Both the position numbers and the translations under genes were made by a program. The notes under the pieces are model-generated. The model saw nothing but the letters and a program-made list of their open reading frames with translations, was not told where the DNA came from and did no database searches. This document shows, in pieces, positions 32,072 through 43,379 of a DNA stretch of 64,000 nucleotides. The DNA lies in the NCBI GenBank assembly GCA_951799425.1, contig OX637407.1, positions 2,103,501 to 2,167,500 of the forward strand. The letters are read 5' to 3'. The DNA comes from Ilex aquifolium (lineage: Eukaryota; Streptophyta; Magnoliopsida; Aquifoliales; Aquifoliaceae). Every line of letters begins with the position of its first letter. Position 1 is the first letter of the stretch.

Positions 32072-34614
32072 TGTAAGACTCGAACACGCATGAAAAATAT
32101 ATAATATTTGTAATAAGCATATTCACATGTGACATGCATGCGTAGGATTGGCAACCAGTATTTAATTACGAGTAATGATATGAGACATAAACCTGAACGA
32201 TGAATATTTTAATATTTAGAGATAATTTATAAATAATAATTATAAGGGGTAATTGTTTTATTAAAGTGTGAAAAGTTAAATAAGAATGTTGACATGAGAT
32301 ATGACTTTATTATTTTATGTACATTAGCGCATGTGAAATTAATTAGGTGGCAAGAATGTGACATCAATTTATTGTTATTAAAATAAAGTGTGTTAGTATA
32401 TACAAAGAGTGGTTAAGGGTCCAAAATACGAATTTAATGGGTGATCAATATTTTGGATATATATATACATTTCTATGTATAAATATGCATATAAAGAAAA
32501 AGTGGACATATACATATAAGTATGTATACAAATGTATGTATATAAGAAAAAATAAATATGAAATATATATGTGAATATGCTAGGGAAGGTGTATATATAT
32601 ATATAAGTAATTATGGAGGCCTCCACTTAGGAAGACATGCAAGCCATGTCTTGCATGCAAAAAAAGAAAAGAAACAAGGAGTCTTACTTAGAGATTTTCG
32701 GCAAGAAGAATATCAAAAAAGAAAGAAGAAGAAAGAAAGGCAAGAAGAAGGAAAGAGAAGAAAAAAAAAGTGTGGGTGCAAATGTAAGAATTATAATCTA
32801 TTTTCTTCTTCTAAAATGTAGGAATCCAACTCTAGTATATACATTTTGAGTGCATGTATTTAAAGTATGGTATCTTGTATGTGTTTTGGGTATTGTATAT
32901 ATATAAATATGATGTTTAGTTTGAAATTTGGTTAATGCATGAAGGATTTACCTTAATATTTATGTGAGTGTGTAAATGAAGTTAGTGTTGTTGCATGAAA
33001 AATAGAAGAGTGGAATTATTGCATGTGGGTTTATTGGGATGCTTGTTATGAATGTGTAGTACCGTGGGTGTTGCTTGAAAAAAATTAACATAGTAGCTTG
33101 GTGAGTAGCTTAGAAATCTTGTGAATTGTTCTTGAATTTTCATGAATCCATGGGTATGAGTAATTACAAGTAAACATATCATTTTATGCTTGAATAGAAA
33201 ATTACACAAATTCAAGTATACTTTTGTGATGTTTATAATTTTATGAGAAATGTTTAATTTGGGTGAAATTGGTTCAGATAAATATTTCCTAAATGAGTTC
33301 AAGAAGATTAGCTCAATTTGATTCGAGTAGATAATTTTACTCGAAATGCGAATGGCTTACTTCACTTGACTCGAGTTGATTATCAAACTATTAGCTTAAT
33401 CGATTCGAGTAGATAATTTTATTTAATATAAATGAATTATTTAATTCAAAGCGATATAATCACTAAACTAGGTTCGAGTAAACCATCTCGAACTTAAGTG
33501 GTATTACGTATTAATGTATGAATGGAATTGTAAATATTGGTTATGCCAGGTCTGGAGACGAACACCGCTAAAAATGCCACACTAAAAGCTCCAGCGGAGG
33601 GGTCGTCTACGAGATAAAACTTCACGCAAGATAGGTGCACCACCATACAAATTTTTTTGATAATTTATTAGACTTTTAAACATATGTTTTTGCTATGGTT
33701 ACTGTTGGGAATAATTCATTGAGCGGAGACACACGGTAGTATTACGAGAGTAGTTTAATTGACGAGAGAGGATTTGTGAGTTGGGTCGCCTAAGTAACAT
33801 GAATTATTTATATGGCTTGAGTCGTCAATGTGATGGGATCTGATTATGTGGTGGAGTCATCTAAGTGACATGATCAAAAACTCTTTGTGGGATATGGGTC
33901 ATTTGAAGGACATAAACCATTAATGTTTTTTAGGTTATCCCAATGACGAATGATATTTATGTGGTGATACAAGCTTGCGACAAATGTTGCCTGTGTGGTG
34001 CAAGAATCTGCGCAACTAAATATAGCATGTGTGGCGGTTGTTTTTTACAGGGCGATTATTTTGTGTGCATGTGGGGCATTCATTGTGTGGAATAATTTAA
34101 TTATGCGAAAGTAAATATATGTGTTGTATATTTTGTCAATGTGGTATATACAGGTTTTGTCTATGCGATGTAAACAAATGTGTATGAGGTGAAGTGTAAT
34201 TTGAAAGTAAATATCTGATACATGGTTAAGATTGTTCCTAAATAAATAAAATTTTATTTATCACTTGTTGTGCTCATAAATATTGATCGCATCTTTGCTC
34301 TTACTAATGCTCTTAATGATTTTTCAGGAAAAACTGTAAAGACGTGAGGAGTCCACTGCCAAGTCTAGAGGGTCGATTGGGATGTCATCATGGGGGTCAT
34401 ATTTATATGTCCTTTAAATTTAAATTTTATTTTTATATGTCATATTCTTGAGATCAATATTACGGTCTGTAAATAAGTAGGGCTCATGGCAAGCAATTCC
34501 ACTAAGGGGTTTAATGAATTTTTTTTTATGTGCGTATATTTATATAAAGCAAGGTGTATGAAAAAAAGTAGGAATATATTACAGATATTTTACCCCAGGT
34601 TGGGTTGTGGTGTT
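32072..34614 (+). repeat. 3' LTR of element I (to H insertion; last 3 bases at 41302-41304)
   Basis: It is about 2.5 kb and AT-rich with a TA-rich tract at 32455-32625 and a purine-rich tract at 32655-32780. The segment 33770-33920 repeats a motif with CGCCTAAGTAACATG, GTCAATGTGATG and ATCTAAGTGACATG. The LTR is cut at 34614 by H with duplication GTGTT. Small open frames here are compositional. Confidence 0.65.
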
Positions 34615-36527
34615 TGATGAGCGCAAAATATTGCATATTTAAAAGTCTCATTACATGCATTTTAACTTAGTTTTGCATTTAAGTACTTAGAGTTAGCCGA
34701 AATTATGAATAATGTTGAAATTTCGATGTTGCAGGTAATTATAACGTAAATCATATATTTTGGAACCTTGCAACTAAGTATAGAGGAGTGGTGAAGATAT
34801 GTACATATTACATGAGGATTTGGAGGCTTAAAAGTGAAAGAAATCAAGGAGGTATCGATGCTTGGTAACATAGGCACCAGCACCTGCACCATTTGGTAGC
34901 ATACGTTGGTTTTCCTCATTTTTGACCATGATTTACTTTGAATCTGAAACTGTGCAAAACATGGAATTTGTAGATCTGGATGTCCTCTGTATTGTGTCAA
35001 AATTTTAGCTCAATCGGACGGTTGGATCAAAAGCTATGTCAATTCTACGAAAACTAGTCCTGAGATAGCATCTCAATTTCGACCTACTAGTAGAAGGAAA
35101 CAAAACCTACCGGTAGGTTTTGCCTACTGGACAAAAACCTATTGGTAGGTTTGGGCTACTGGAGTACAACCTACTGGTAGGTTTCCAGCGACCTACCAGT
35201 AGGTTTTGCCCAGAAGTGCCAGAACGCCTGCAACTCAAGTTCTTTCACTTGGGGGTCCCACCTACACTTCTCCCACTTGTCCCCTGACATCCCTTACACA
35301 TCTACATGCCCCCCAACACCCATACTTGGACTTTTGAGGTAATGGCATTAATGAGTATGGGAGAGAAGGGGGCAGCCATGATGGGTGCAAGCTATGCTCT
35401 CCCTAAGCTGTCCAATGCATCAAATCACCTCCTATGGATGGGAGGTCTACTCACACAGCTAGAGGAGAGCCCTATGGACAAAATTTGCAGAGGTCTTTCA
35501 CCATATATTCAGCATTCACAAGCTTTGAAGAGTATGGCTACCTAAGCTTAGGAGTAGTTCCAAAGAAGAAGATGAATAGTTAGAAAGGTTAGATTTTTGC
35601 ATTGTCTTCATCCATTTTCACTTGTAATCTTCTTGAATACTCTTGTAATCTTAATTTATTTCACTTAATGTCATTTATTTCAAGTATATTTCAAGTTTAG
35701 TCTTGCATTTTAGATTTCACCATTAATGCTTTCAAGTTCTTCATTTTTCAAGCTTTAAAATGGGTTTTGAATATTTTTCTTCATAGTTCAAGTTTTCTTG
35801 CATTAAGTTAAGTTCCATGCTTTATTTCTTCATTATGTCTTTTTACATTATGCGTTTCTTTCTTTCTTTCATGAGTAGCTAGATTTTTAGTTTGCTAATC
35901 CAAGGGAGACCTCCTATTGGGTTTGCCATTTCAACTCATTTTCCCTCCTCCTCTCGGTGTACGATGGTTCGGTTTGACTGGGTTGGGGTGAGGACATGGT
36001 TGTGAGTTCTTGATACACCGTAGGCATTTTCACGGCGTATGCTTGAATCCTCACCTCCATTTTAGTCCCGAGCTTCCCACGAATCAATCGTTCATTTATG
36101 CACCATTGGAGGAAGGTTTCGAGTTGACTTGGCATTTCCATGGGAGTGAACCTTTTGGATTAGCCAACATTTGTTACCCATTTCAATTTCATTAAGACAA
36201 ACTTCACTCACCAAAACTCAAATTAAAAGATTTTTACACTTTTTCATTTTGACAAAGTCACCTTCACAGAATTCCCTTCCTTCCCTGAGGAGACGACATT
36301 GGAATACTTTTCCAAGTAAAACACGACAAACAAAAGTCTCTCTGCACTTGGGGAGCATTTTTGTTCACACACGCATTTCATTCATTTCATCATCCACCAT
36401 TCTATTGCCCTTTCTTTTGACATCATTCCGAGGGAGAGTGACACTCCCTCATCCATATAAGTCATACACACATATTAAGGGATGATGTCCGAAGTTTAGG
36501 ATATACTACAACGGAAAACATCAAGCA
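34615..36527 (+). repeat. 5' LTR of element H
   Basis: 1913 bp, from TGATGAGCGCAAAATATTGC to CATCAAGCA. Contains one perfect CCTACCGGTAGG (35106-35117) and five copies degenerate mostly at the central CpG (35083-35205). Confidence 0.92.
35083..35205 (+). promoter_or_regulatory. Partly decayed CCTACCGGTAGG array in 5' LTR of H
   Basis: Copies read ACCGGT once and otherwise ACTAGT, ATTGGT, ACTGGT and ACCAGT at the core. The homologous copies in the 3' LTR at 40057, 40111 and 40143 are perfect. The changes are the transitions expected from methyl-CpG deamination. Confidence 0.55.
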
Positions 36528-36531
36528 TTTT

Positions 36532-36549
36532 TGGCGTCGTTGCCGGGGA
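36532..36549 (+). other. Primer-binding site of H (tRNA-Asp type)
   Basis: TGGCGTCGTTGCCGGGGA matches the complement of the tRNA-Asp 3' end at 17 of 18 bases. Confidence 0.85.
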
Positions 36550-36590
36550 AGGTTAAGCGTCGAGTTGAAAAGGTGATTTTGGGCGGCATA

Positions 36591-36617
36591 GGTAAGTCTC
36601 GTGATTTTCATCACGGG
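36591..36617 (+). ncRNA. Leader hairpin with GGTAAGT (H)
   Basis: GGTAAGT at 36591 overlaps the stem CTCGTGA (36598-36604), followed by a 6-base loop and TCACGGG (36611-36617); one pair is T-G. The same structure is at 10097-10124 in A. Confidence 0.45.
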
Positions 36618-36656
36618 CCAAGGTATGTCGTCTAATTTGTAAATAGTTGGTTTTAG

Positions 36657-37556
36657 TTTGTATTTTGTGTTATTTTTTCAAATTTTTATGAAAATGTGTT
36701 AAATGCCCCTTATTTTGAAAATGTGTGTGAGATTTGTGATGAGTATGGGCACATCACTAGTGAGTGCCCAATAAATTATCCAGTTCAAGACTTTGCATGC
36801 GAAGGTTCAAATTCAGTTTTGACCTATTTGAATTTTTACCCCAACCATTATGTTACACCGAGTTATCCGAGTTGTGGTTGGGAGAATGAACCTTATAATT
36901 TTTCATCCGATCTAACACCACCAAATGAATTTTACCACTATCCAACATACGAGGACTCAACCGAACAAGAATGGGAAAATATGTTTTATGAGTTTATGCA
37001 ATGCCAAATGGAAGCCAATGCCCAAGTAGCCCAACAACTTTCTGAAATTAGAGATGAACTTAATACATTGACTAATGCTATAATTTCTATGCATGAAGAA
37101 CAACATCTTGAGCATAGTCAATGTATTGAGGATGATCATCCCAATGGAATGAATATTGATGTTGAATCTCCCACCACCCTTGATGGTGAAAAATTTAATG
37201 AAGATATTATCTCACATGGGGCTAATGAGCCGAAGGTCATTTTTCCATCTAAGAGTGGTGTTGAGATTCGCATTTCGCAACTTGGGGAGGGCATTGAAAT
37301 TGAGTTAAGTGTAAAAAATTTTAAAGAGAAATTGTATACTCCATTGTTGGAATTGCATAAACTTGCTTACACCTTTGTTTGGTTGGGAATTTTTAATGAT
37401 TTTATTTTGTATTGTTGGATAGATTGGTTGGGAAGGGAATTTATACAACAAAAAAATTTTAAAATCAAAAAAATCAATGGGCGCAAGCTCATATCCGAAT
37501 TGAAGTCGGATTTACATGAGCCCTTTTTGTTTTGTTTTCATGTACATAGTAGTTAG
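36657..37556 (+). CDS. Open Gag-derived zinc-knuckle frame of H (no early ATG)
   Basis: The frame is open for 299 codons from after the TAG at 36654 to the TAG at 37554. It begins with CEICDEYGHITSEC (CX2CX4HX4C), then a Tyr/Pro-rich part, a helical part (EMEANAQVAQQLSEIRDELN-like, matching the Gag C-terminus of A), an acidic linker, and a tail with FKIKKINGRKL, faintly like the integrase end FKVNGQRL. The first in-frame ATG is 36981, after the knuckle. A GTG at 36696 or splicing from the leader would be needed to include it. Intactness stands out against neighbours. Expression is unproven. Confidence 0.5.
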   Translation, partial: FVFCVIFSNFYENVLNAPYFENVCEICDEYGHITSECPINYPVQDFACEGSNSVLTYLNFYPNHYVTPSYPSCGWENEPYNFSSDLTPPNEFYHYPTYEDSTEQEWENMFYEFMQCQMEANAQVAQQLSEIRDELNTLTNAIISMHEEQHLEHSQCIEDDHPNGMNIDVESPTTLDGEKFNEDIISHGANEPKVIFPSKSGVEIRISQLGEGIEIELSVKNFKEKLYTPLLELHKLAYTFVWLGIFNDFILYCWIDWLGREFIQQKNFKIKKINGRKLISELKSDLHEPFLFCFHVHSS

Positions 37557-39564
37557 ACTTATTTTATTGTTATATTTTTCTTTTCTTGATGATTGTAGTG
37601 TAGAAATTGTTTACCTCTCCCTAATTTGGACTCATTTCGTTTTGAGCATCATCGTAGAAAATCTCATTCAATATCATGTGCGAGTTTAAGTTGGGGGGTG
37701 TAAACAAACTTTTTTTGTTTTCCTTTTAATGTGTATACTAAAATAAAAAAAAGGGGGGGGGGGGGGTATCTCATTTCCCATGTTACTTTTATTTTTCTCA
37801 TTGCATGATTCTTTGTGCATTAAGGACAATACATGGTTCAAGTTGGGGGGTGAGGTGCACCATTTACATTTTTCACCACTTTTTGTATAGAATAATGGGA
37901 AATGGGAAAATTTTGAAAATTTTGGACAATTTTTGGTGAAAAATATCCAATATTGAACTATATTCTCCTATCCTAATGGTTATGGGATTTGTGATCTTCA
38001 TTTTGAACTTTGAATACATGATTACACCATAGAAGTTTATCCTATGCCTGAGTATCACATATGTGTTTTCTTTCAAACTCAACCATAGTGCACCTTGAAT
38101 GTGTTATTTTGGCAATTTACGGATTGGATCCACATTTTAGAGCTTGACATGCATAGTGGAGATAAAATAAGTACCCATGTGAGCTATAGTGTCAATCCTT
38201 GTTGGAGGGAACTTACATTTACTCCAAGGAACAATTTTTCAAATTCAAATTTGTTCAATAATCTCATTATGCTTGTTTTGGTTAGAGTGCATTTGGATAG
38301 TTGATTGACTTTGTCTTAAAACGCAAAATGCTCTCCCATGCTTATCTAAAAATGATCTTAGGTCATCTTTGATTTGCTTTGAGCCTTAGCCTTTTTCTTG
38401 GAAAAATTTATCCCTAGTGCCGTGATTGAGCCTTAATTGTAAATTCGTTTCCATACCACACATTTGACCAAGCCAATGCAAAATGATAAAAACCTACCTC
38501 ACCTTGGTTGTTCATAGAGCTGAATATGAGTGATCAAAAAATAGAAGTAAGTATGGTATGGAAACTCAAACAAAAAGGGATGAATTATGTTGAAACTCAA
38601 AGAGTTGAATGGAAAAATAATGAAAATCCAAGAAAAGGAGAAAAATGGAGTGAAAAGAAGAAAACAATGATCAAAGAATGAAGGAAAATGTTAAGGAAAA
38701 GAAGAAAAAGAGATAAAGAGTGAAGTGATGGTGGTAGACTTGAAATCCCATAAAAAAAGGAGATCATTTTGAAATAAAGGTCATCCACTTGGAACAACCC
38801 TCTTTGTTATCCTATATCCTTCATTTCATTTGCCTAGATATCACCCCAAGGCCCCATTTTAACTCTTGAAAGTCCTAAATGATCTAGAGAAAGCATGGGG
38901 AAAACATACTTTTAAAGAAAAAGAGAAGTTGATTTTGCTATCTAATGCCCTAGCATTCCTTTCATGAGATTATGCCAATGTTGTTTCATTTTTGTGCATG
39001 TACTTCATTTTTGGATTATATGTGAGCATACTTCATTTTGTGCACAAGATTCTATCTCACATATACACATAGAAAGCATGCCAAGATAACTATAGTGTAA
39101 TTCATTGTTGAGAGACACTCTTGGTGAGTCTTGCATCAAAGATGAATTTGGATAGCTAAGTGAATATGGATTCCGTTGAGTAAATGCTTAAATTACAAAT
39201 TCATTTCACACACACACGAGTTTTGAAAGGAAATGTGTAGGTAAATACTCTAGAATAGCATTTAAGGCTATGATGTGATTCATGTGTGATTAGTTCGGGT
39301 GTATTGGACAATGCTATTGTTGACATCCCAGTGCTAGTTAAGATAAGGGCATATGATTTAAATATTGGATACTAGGAAAATAAGTTTGTAGGTACCTTCA
39401 CTGGAAACCTTCACGAGACAAAACTCGTCCACTAGGGATCATCTAGGGGTTTAAAGGCTTGTTGCACATGCTAAATGCAATTGCGGAATTAGTATATTTT
39501 ATTTTGTTTACTTAATTTTTACATTTATTTTGCTAGGGACTAGCAAAGCTTAAGTTAGGGGGTG
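37557..39564 (+). other. Noncoding internal region and PPT of H
   Basis: No gene is visible. PPT-like motifs lie at 37689-37700 and 37845-37857, with a 14-G run at 37753-37766. The region holds the block GATCTTAGGTCATC...GCCGTGATTGAGCC (38354-38432), a purine-rich tract (38590-38710), and the pre-PPT hairpin (39401-39482). It ends CTAGGGACTAGCAAAGCTTAAGTTAGGGGGTG. Colinear with 16020-17560 of A. ORF2 and its palindrome array are absent. Confidence 0.7.
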
Positions 39565-41296
39565 TGATGAGCGCAAAATATTGCATATTTAAAGGCCTCA
39601 TTACATGCATTTTAACTTAGCTTTGCATTTAAGTACTTAGAGTTAGCCGAAATTATGAATAATGTTGAAATTTCGATATTGCAGGTAATTATAACGTAAA
39701 TTATATATTTTGGAACCTTGCAACTAAGTATGGAGGAGTGGTTAAGATGTGGACACATTACATGATGATTTGGAGGCTTAAAAGTGAAAGAAATCAAGGA
39801 GGTATCGATGCTTGGTAACATAGGCACCAGCACCCGCACCATATGGTAGCAGTACCTCGGTTTTACTCATTTTTGACCATGATCCACTTTGAATCTGAAA
39901 AGGTCAAAAACATGAAAGTTGTAGATCTGGATGTCCTCTGTATTTTTTCAAAATTTCAGCTCAATCGGACGGTTGGATCAAATGTTATGTCAATTCTACG
40001 AAAACTAGTCCTGAGCTAGCATCCCAATTTCGACCTACCGGTAGAAGGAAACAAAACCTACCGGTAGGTTTTGCCTACTGGACAAAAACCTATCAGAAAC
40101 CTACCGGGAACCTACCGGTAGGTTTGGGCTACTGGAGTACAACCTACCGGTAGGTTTTGCCCAGAAGTGCCAGAACGGCTGCAACTCAAGTTCTTTCACT
40201 TGGGGGTCCCACCTACACTTCTCCCACTTGTCCCCTGACATCCCTTACACATCTACATGCCTCCCAACACCCATACTTGGACTTTGGAGGCAATGGCATT
40301 AATGAGTATGGGAGAGAAGGGGGCAGCCATGATGGGTGCAGGCTATGCTCTCCCTAGGCTGTCCAATGCATCAAATCACCTCCTATGGATGGGAGGTCTG
40401 CTCACATAGCTAGAGGAGAGCCCTATGGACAAAATTTGCAGAGGTCTTTCACCATATATTCAGCATTCACAAGCTTTGAAGAGTGTGGCTCCCTAAGCTT
40501 AGGAGTAGTTCCAAGGAAGAAGATGAATAGTTAGAAAGCATAGATTTTTGCATTGTCTTCATCCATTTTCACTTGTAATCTTCTTGAATACTCTTGTAAT
40601 CTTCATTTATTTCACATTATGCATTTCTTTCTTTCTTTCATGAGTAGCTAGATTTTTAGTTTGCTAATCCAAGGGAGACCTCCTATTGGGTTTGCCATTT
40701 CAACTCATTTTCCCTCCTCCTCTCGGTGTACGATGATTCGATTTGACTGGGTTGGGGTGAGGACATGGTTGTGAGTTCTTGATACACCGTAGGCATTTTC
40801 ACGGCGTATGCTTGAATCCTCACCTCCATTTTATTCCCGAGCTTCCCACGAATCAATCGTTCATCTATGCACCATTGGAGAAAGGTTTTGAGTTGACTTG
40901 GCATTCCCATGGGAGTGAACCTTTTGGATTAGCCAACATTTGTTACCCATTTCAATTTCATTATGACAAACTTCACTCACCAAAACTCAAATTAAAAGAT
41001 TTTTACAATTTTCCATTTTGACAAAATCACCTTCACAGAATTCCATTCCTTCCCTAAGGAGACGACCTTGGAATACTTTTCCAAGTAAAACATGACAAGC
41101 AAAAGTCTCTCTGAGCTTGGGGAGCATTTTTGTTCACACGCGCATTTCATTCATTTCATCATCCACCATTCTATTGCCCTTTCTTTTGACATTATTCCGA
41201 GGGAGAGTGACACTCCCCCATCTATATAAGCCATACACACATATTGAGGGATGATGTCCGGAGTTTAGGATATACTACAACGGAAAACATCAAGCA
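39565..41296 (+). repeat. 3' LTR of element H
   Basis: 1732 bp, colinear with the 5' LTR but lacking about 180 bp (after 40610, corresponding to about 35660-35840). The rest differs by roughly 5 percent by eye. It has perfect CCTACCGGTAGG at 40057, 40111 and 40143. Confidence 0.92.
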
Positions 41297-41304
41297 GTGT
41301 TACA

Positions 41305-43271
41305 CCCACTACGTCACATGTGAGGACACCTCAGTAGGGAGAGACGGGTCAGGGAGAAGGTGGAGGCCAATGACAGGGCTATTAGGCTAGTACATCAAGG
41401 ATCTAGGGTTGAGTTTATGCCATTACACCTCAGACTGAGCTAGCTGATCAGTCGGTGATTTATGGTACATTCCTTTTATCTCGTTTATAGGCAAATGTAT
41501 CATTTGATTCGGGTGCATCGCATTCATTCATTACTGCATCATGTGTACAGGATTTGGGCAAACCCTAGGAGAGCCCTTATATGTGAGTTCACCCCTAGGA
41601 GCCAGAGTCTTCATAGACCAGATATGTCGGGGTTGTGAGTTAGATATCGATGGGATCCAGCTCACGATGGACCTTCGGGTCATGGGTATGACAGAGTTTG
41701 ATGTCATCCTTGAGATGGACTAGTTAGCAGCACATTGAGTCGTCATCGATTGTGATCGGAAGAGGGTCACGGTTTACATTTCAAAGGGTGTTTGTTTCAA
41801 GTTCCAGGGGAGAAGCACAATGCTTTACCCCAGGCCGTGTAAGACTCTCATTTGCATGGGCAGTTGATGGGTTGGCTTGAGAGCTTTACCTTAGAGGATG
41901 AGGCAAGACAAAAGTTAGGTCTACCTCTAGTGGTGTGCGAGTATACAGATATCTTCCCAGATAAACTATTAGGGTTACCTCCATATTGGGATGTTGACTT
42001 CTCTATTGAGTTGCAATCTGGTGTATCCTTTATCTCTATCGCAACTGAGAGGAAGGCACTAGCAGAGTTGCAAGAGCTAAAGGTCTAACTATAGGAATTA
42101 TTGGACAGGGGCTTTATTAGATCGAGTACCTTACCTTGGGGTGCTCCGGTGCTATTTGCTAAGAAGAAAGATAGGACGCTTAGGCTTACATCGACTACCA
42201 GAAGTTGAATCAAGTAATAATCAAGAACAAGTACCCATTATTGAGGATTGATGATCTGTTTGATCAACTGAGAGAGGCACTGGTTTACTCCAAGATAGAC
42301 TTGCACACGGGTTACCATAAGTTGAAGATTAGGGAGGCTAATATCCCTAGGAAGGAGTTTGGAACTTGATACAGGAACTTTGAGTTTACGATTATGTCTT
42401 TTAGGTTGACAAATGCCCAAGCGGTATTCATGGATCTTTGCATAGGGTGTTCCAACCATATCTCGATCACTTTGTCGTGGTGTTTGTGGAAGACACTCTG
42501 TTATACTCCAAATCTAAGGAAGAGCATGAGCATCACTTGAGGATCATTCTACAGACCTTGAGGGATCACCAGTTATATACCAAGTTCAGCAAGTATGAAT
42601 TTTGGCTAATAGAAGTCAAGTTTTTAGGTCACGTTGTGTTTGCTACGGGTGTGTCAGTTGACCTAGAGAATGTGGAGGAAATAATGAGTTGGGAGAGGCC
42701 AAAATCAGTCTTTAAGATACGTTGTTTATTGGGATTGGTGGGGGTATTACTAGATATTCATCAAGTGATAAGACTTATGAAGAAGGAAGTCCGGTTTTAG
42801 TGGAATGACTCATGTGAAAGGGCATTCTAGGAATTAAAGAGGAGACAGACTTCAACTCCTATTCTGATTGTACTGGAGAGAAGTCAGAGGTACACAATAT
42901 ATTGTGATCCCTCAAATGATGGACTGGGATTGTGTCTTGATGCAGTCCAGAGGGTAGTTGCTTATGGTTCTCGATAGCTTAAGAACCATGAGAAAAACTA
43001 TCCTATGCACGACATGGAGTTGACAGCCATTGCCTTTACCTTGAAGGCATGGCTCCACTATCTATCCGGTGAACAGTTCAAAGTGTATTCAAACCACAAG
43101 AGTCTGAAGTACATATTCACGTAGCGGGATCTCAATATGAGGCAACGCCAGTGGATAGGGTACTTGGATGATTATGACTTTAGTTTGTATTACCATCCTT
43201 GTAAGGAAAATGTGGTGGCTGATACTCTCAGCCAGAAGTCACGGGAAGTCTTGGCCAGTATAGCTTCCTAA
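41305..43271 (+). pseudogene. Protease, RT and RNase H of element G
   Basis: It begins with PTTSHVRTPQ and a Gly-rich linker, then VYAITPQTELADQSVIYGT and the protease site FDSGASHSFI (about 41495-41530). RT shows [18 protein letters not shown] and, at the catalytic site, FVEDTLLYSKS, with Glu in place of the first Asp of the usual IDD, so it is dead. RNase H follows (YPMHDMELTAIAFTLKAW, SNHKSLKYIFT) to VVADTLSQ at about 43236. Many stops and several frameshifts. Confidence 0.82.
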
Positions 43272-43379
43272 GAGTGGCAAATGCTTGAGACAGTGGGATA
43301 ATTCGGGCTACACTACCAAGATTAGGCTCAAGGAGTTATGACAGTTTGTTAGCTACTCCTTCTCTACTAAGTAGAGTGG

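Larger units (their letters stand above)
34615..41296 (+). mobile_element. Non-autonomous Athila-like element H (6.7 kb)
   Basis: Two LTRs with TG...CA ends, GTGTT duplications at 34610-34614 and 41297-41301, a PBS and a PPT show a complete element. The internal part is only 3.0 kb: leader hairpin, a Gag zinc-knuckle reading frame, conserved noncoding blocks. Protease, RT, RNase H, integrase and ORF2 are absent. LTR and noncoding parts match A, so enzymes of A-like elements presumably mobilised it. Confidence 0.92.
31895..41304 (+). mobile_element. Collapsed Tekay-like element I (host of H)
   Basis: CCCAC at 31890-31894 and 41305-41309 flanks it. It starts TATGAGACCTGAACA, similar to the LTR start TGTAAGACTCGAACA at 32072, so a stub of the 5' LTR seems to remain. 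Then follows a 3' tail with GGGGACGAAATTCCTAAGGAGAG (PPT region), and an LTR from 32072 that resumes after H and ends TGTTACA at 41304. All coding parts are missing. The internal deletion is inferred from the flank match and the two similar starts. Confidence 0.65.

Noticed and set aside
32558..32849. Overlapping Lys-rich small frames
   Set aside because: They lie in a purine-rich tract of the LTR of element I and reflect composition; no homologue is seen in other copies.
37753..37766. Run of 14 G as the polypurine tract of H
   Set aside because: It is 1.8 kb from the 3' LTR; the true PPT (TTAGGGGGTG) directly precedes 39565. It is noted only as a homopolymer prone to length error.
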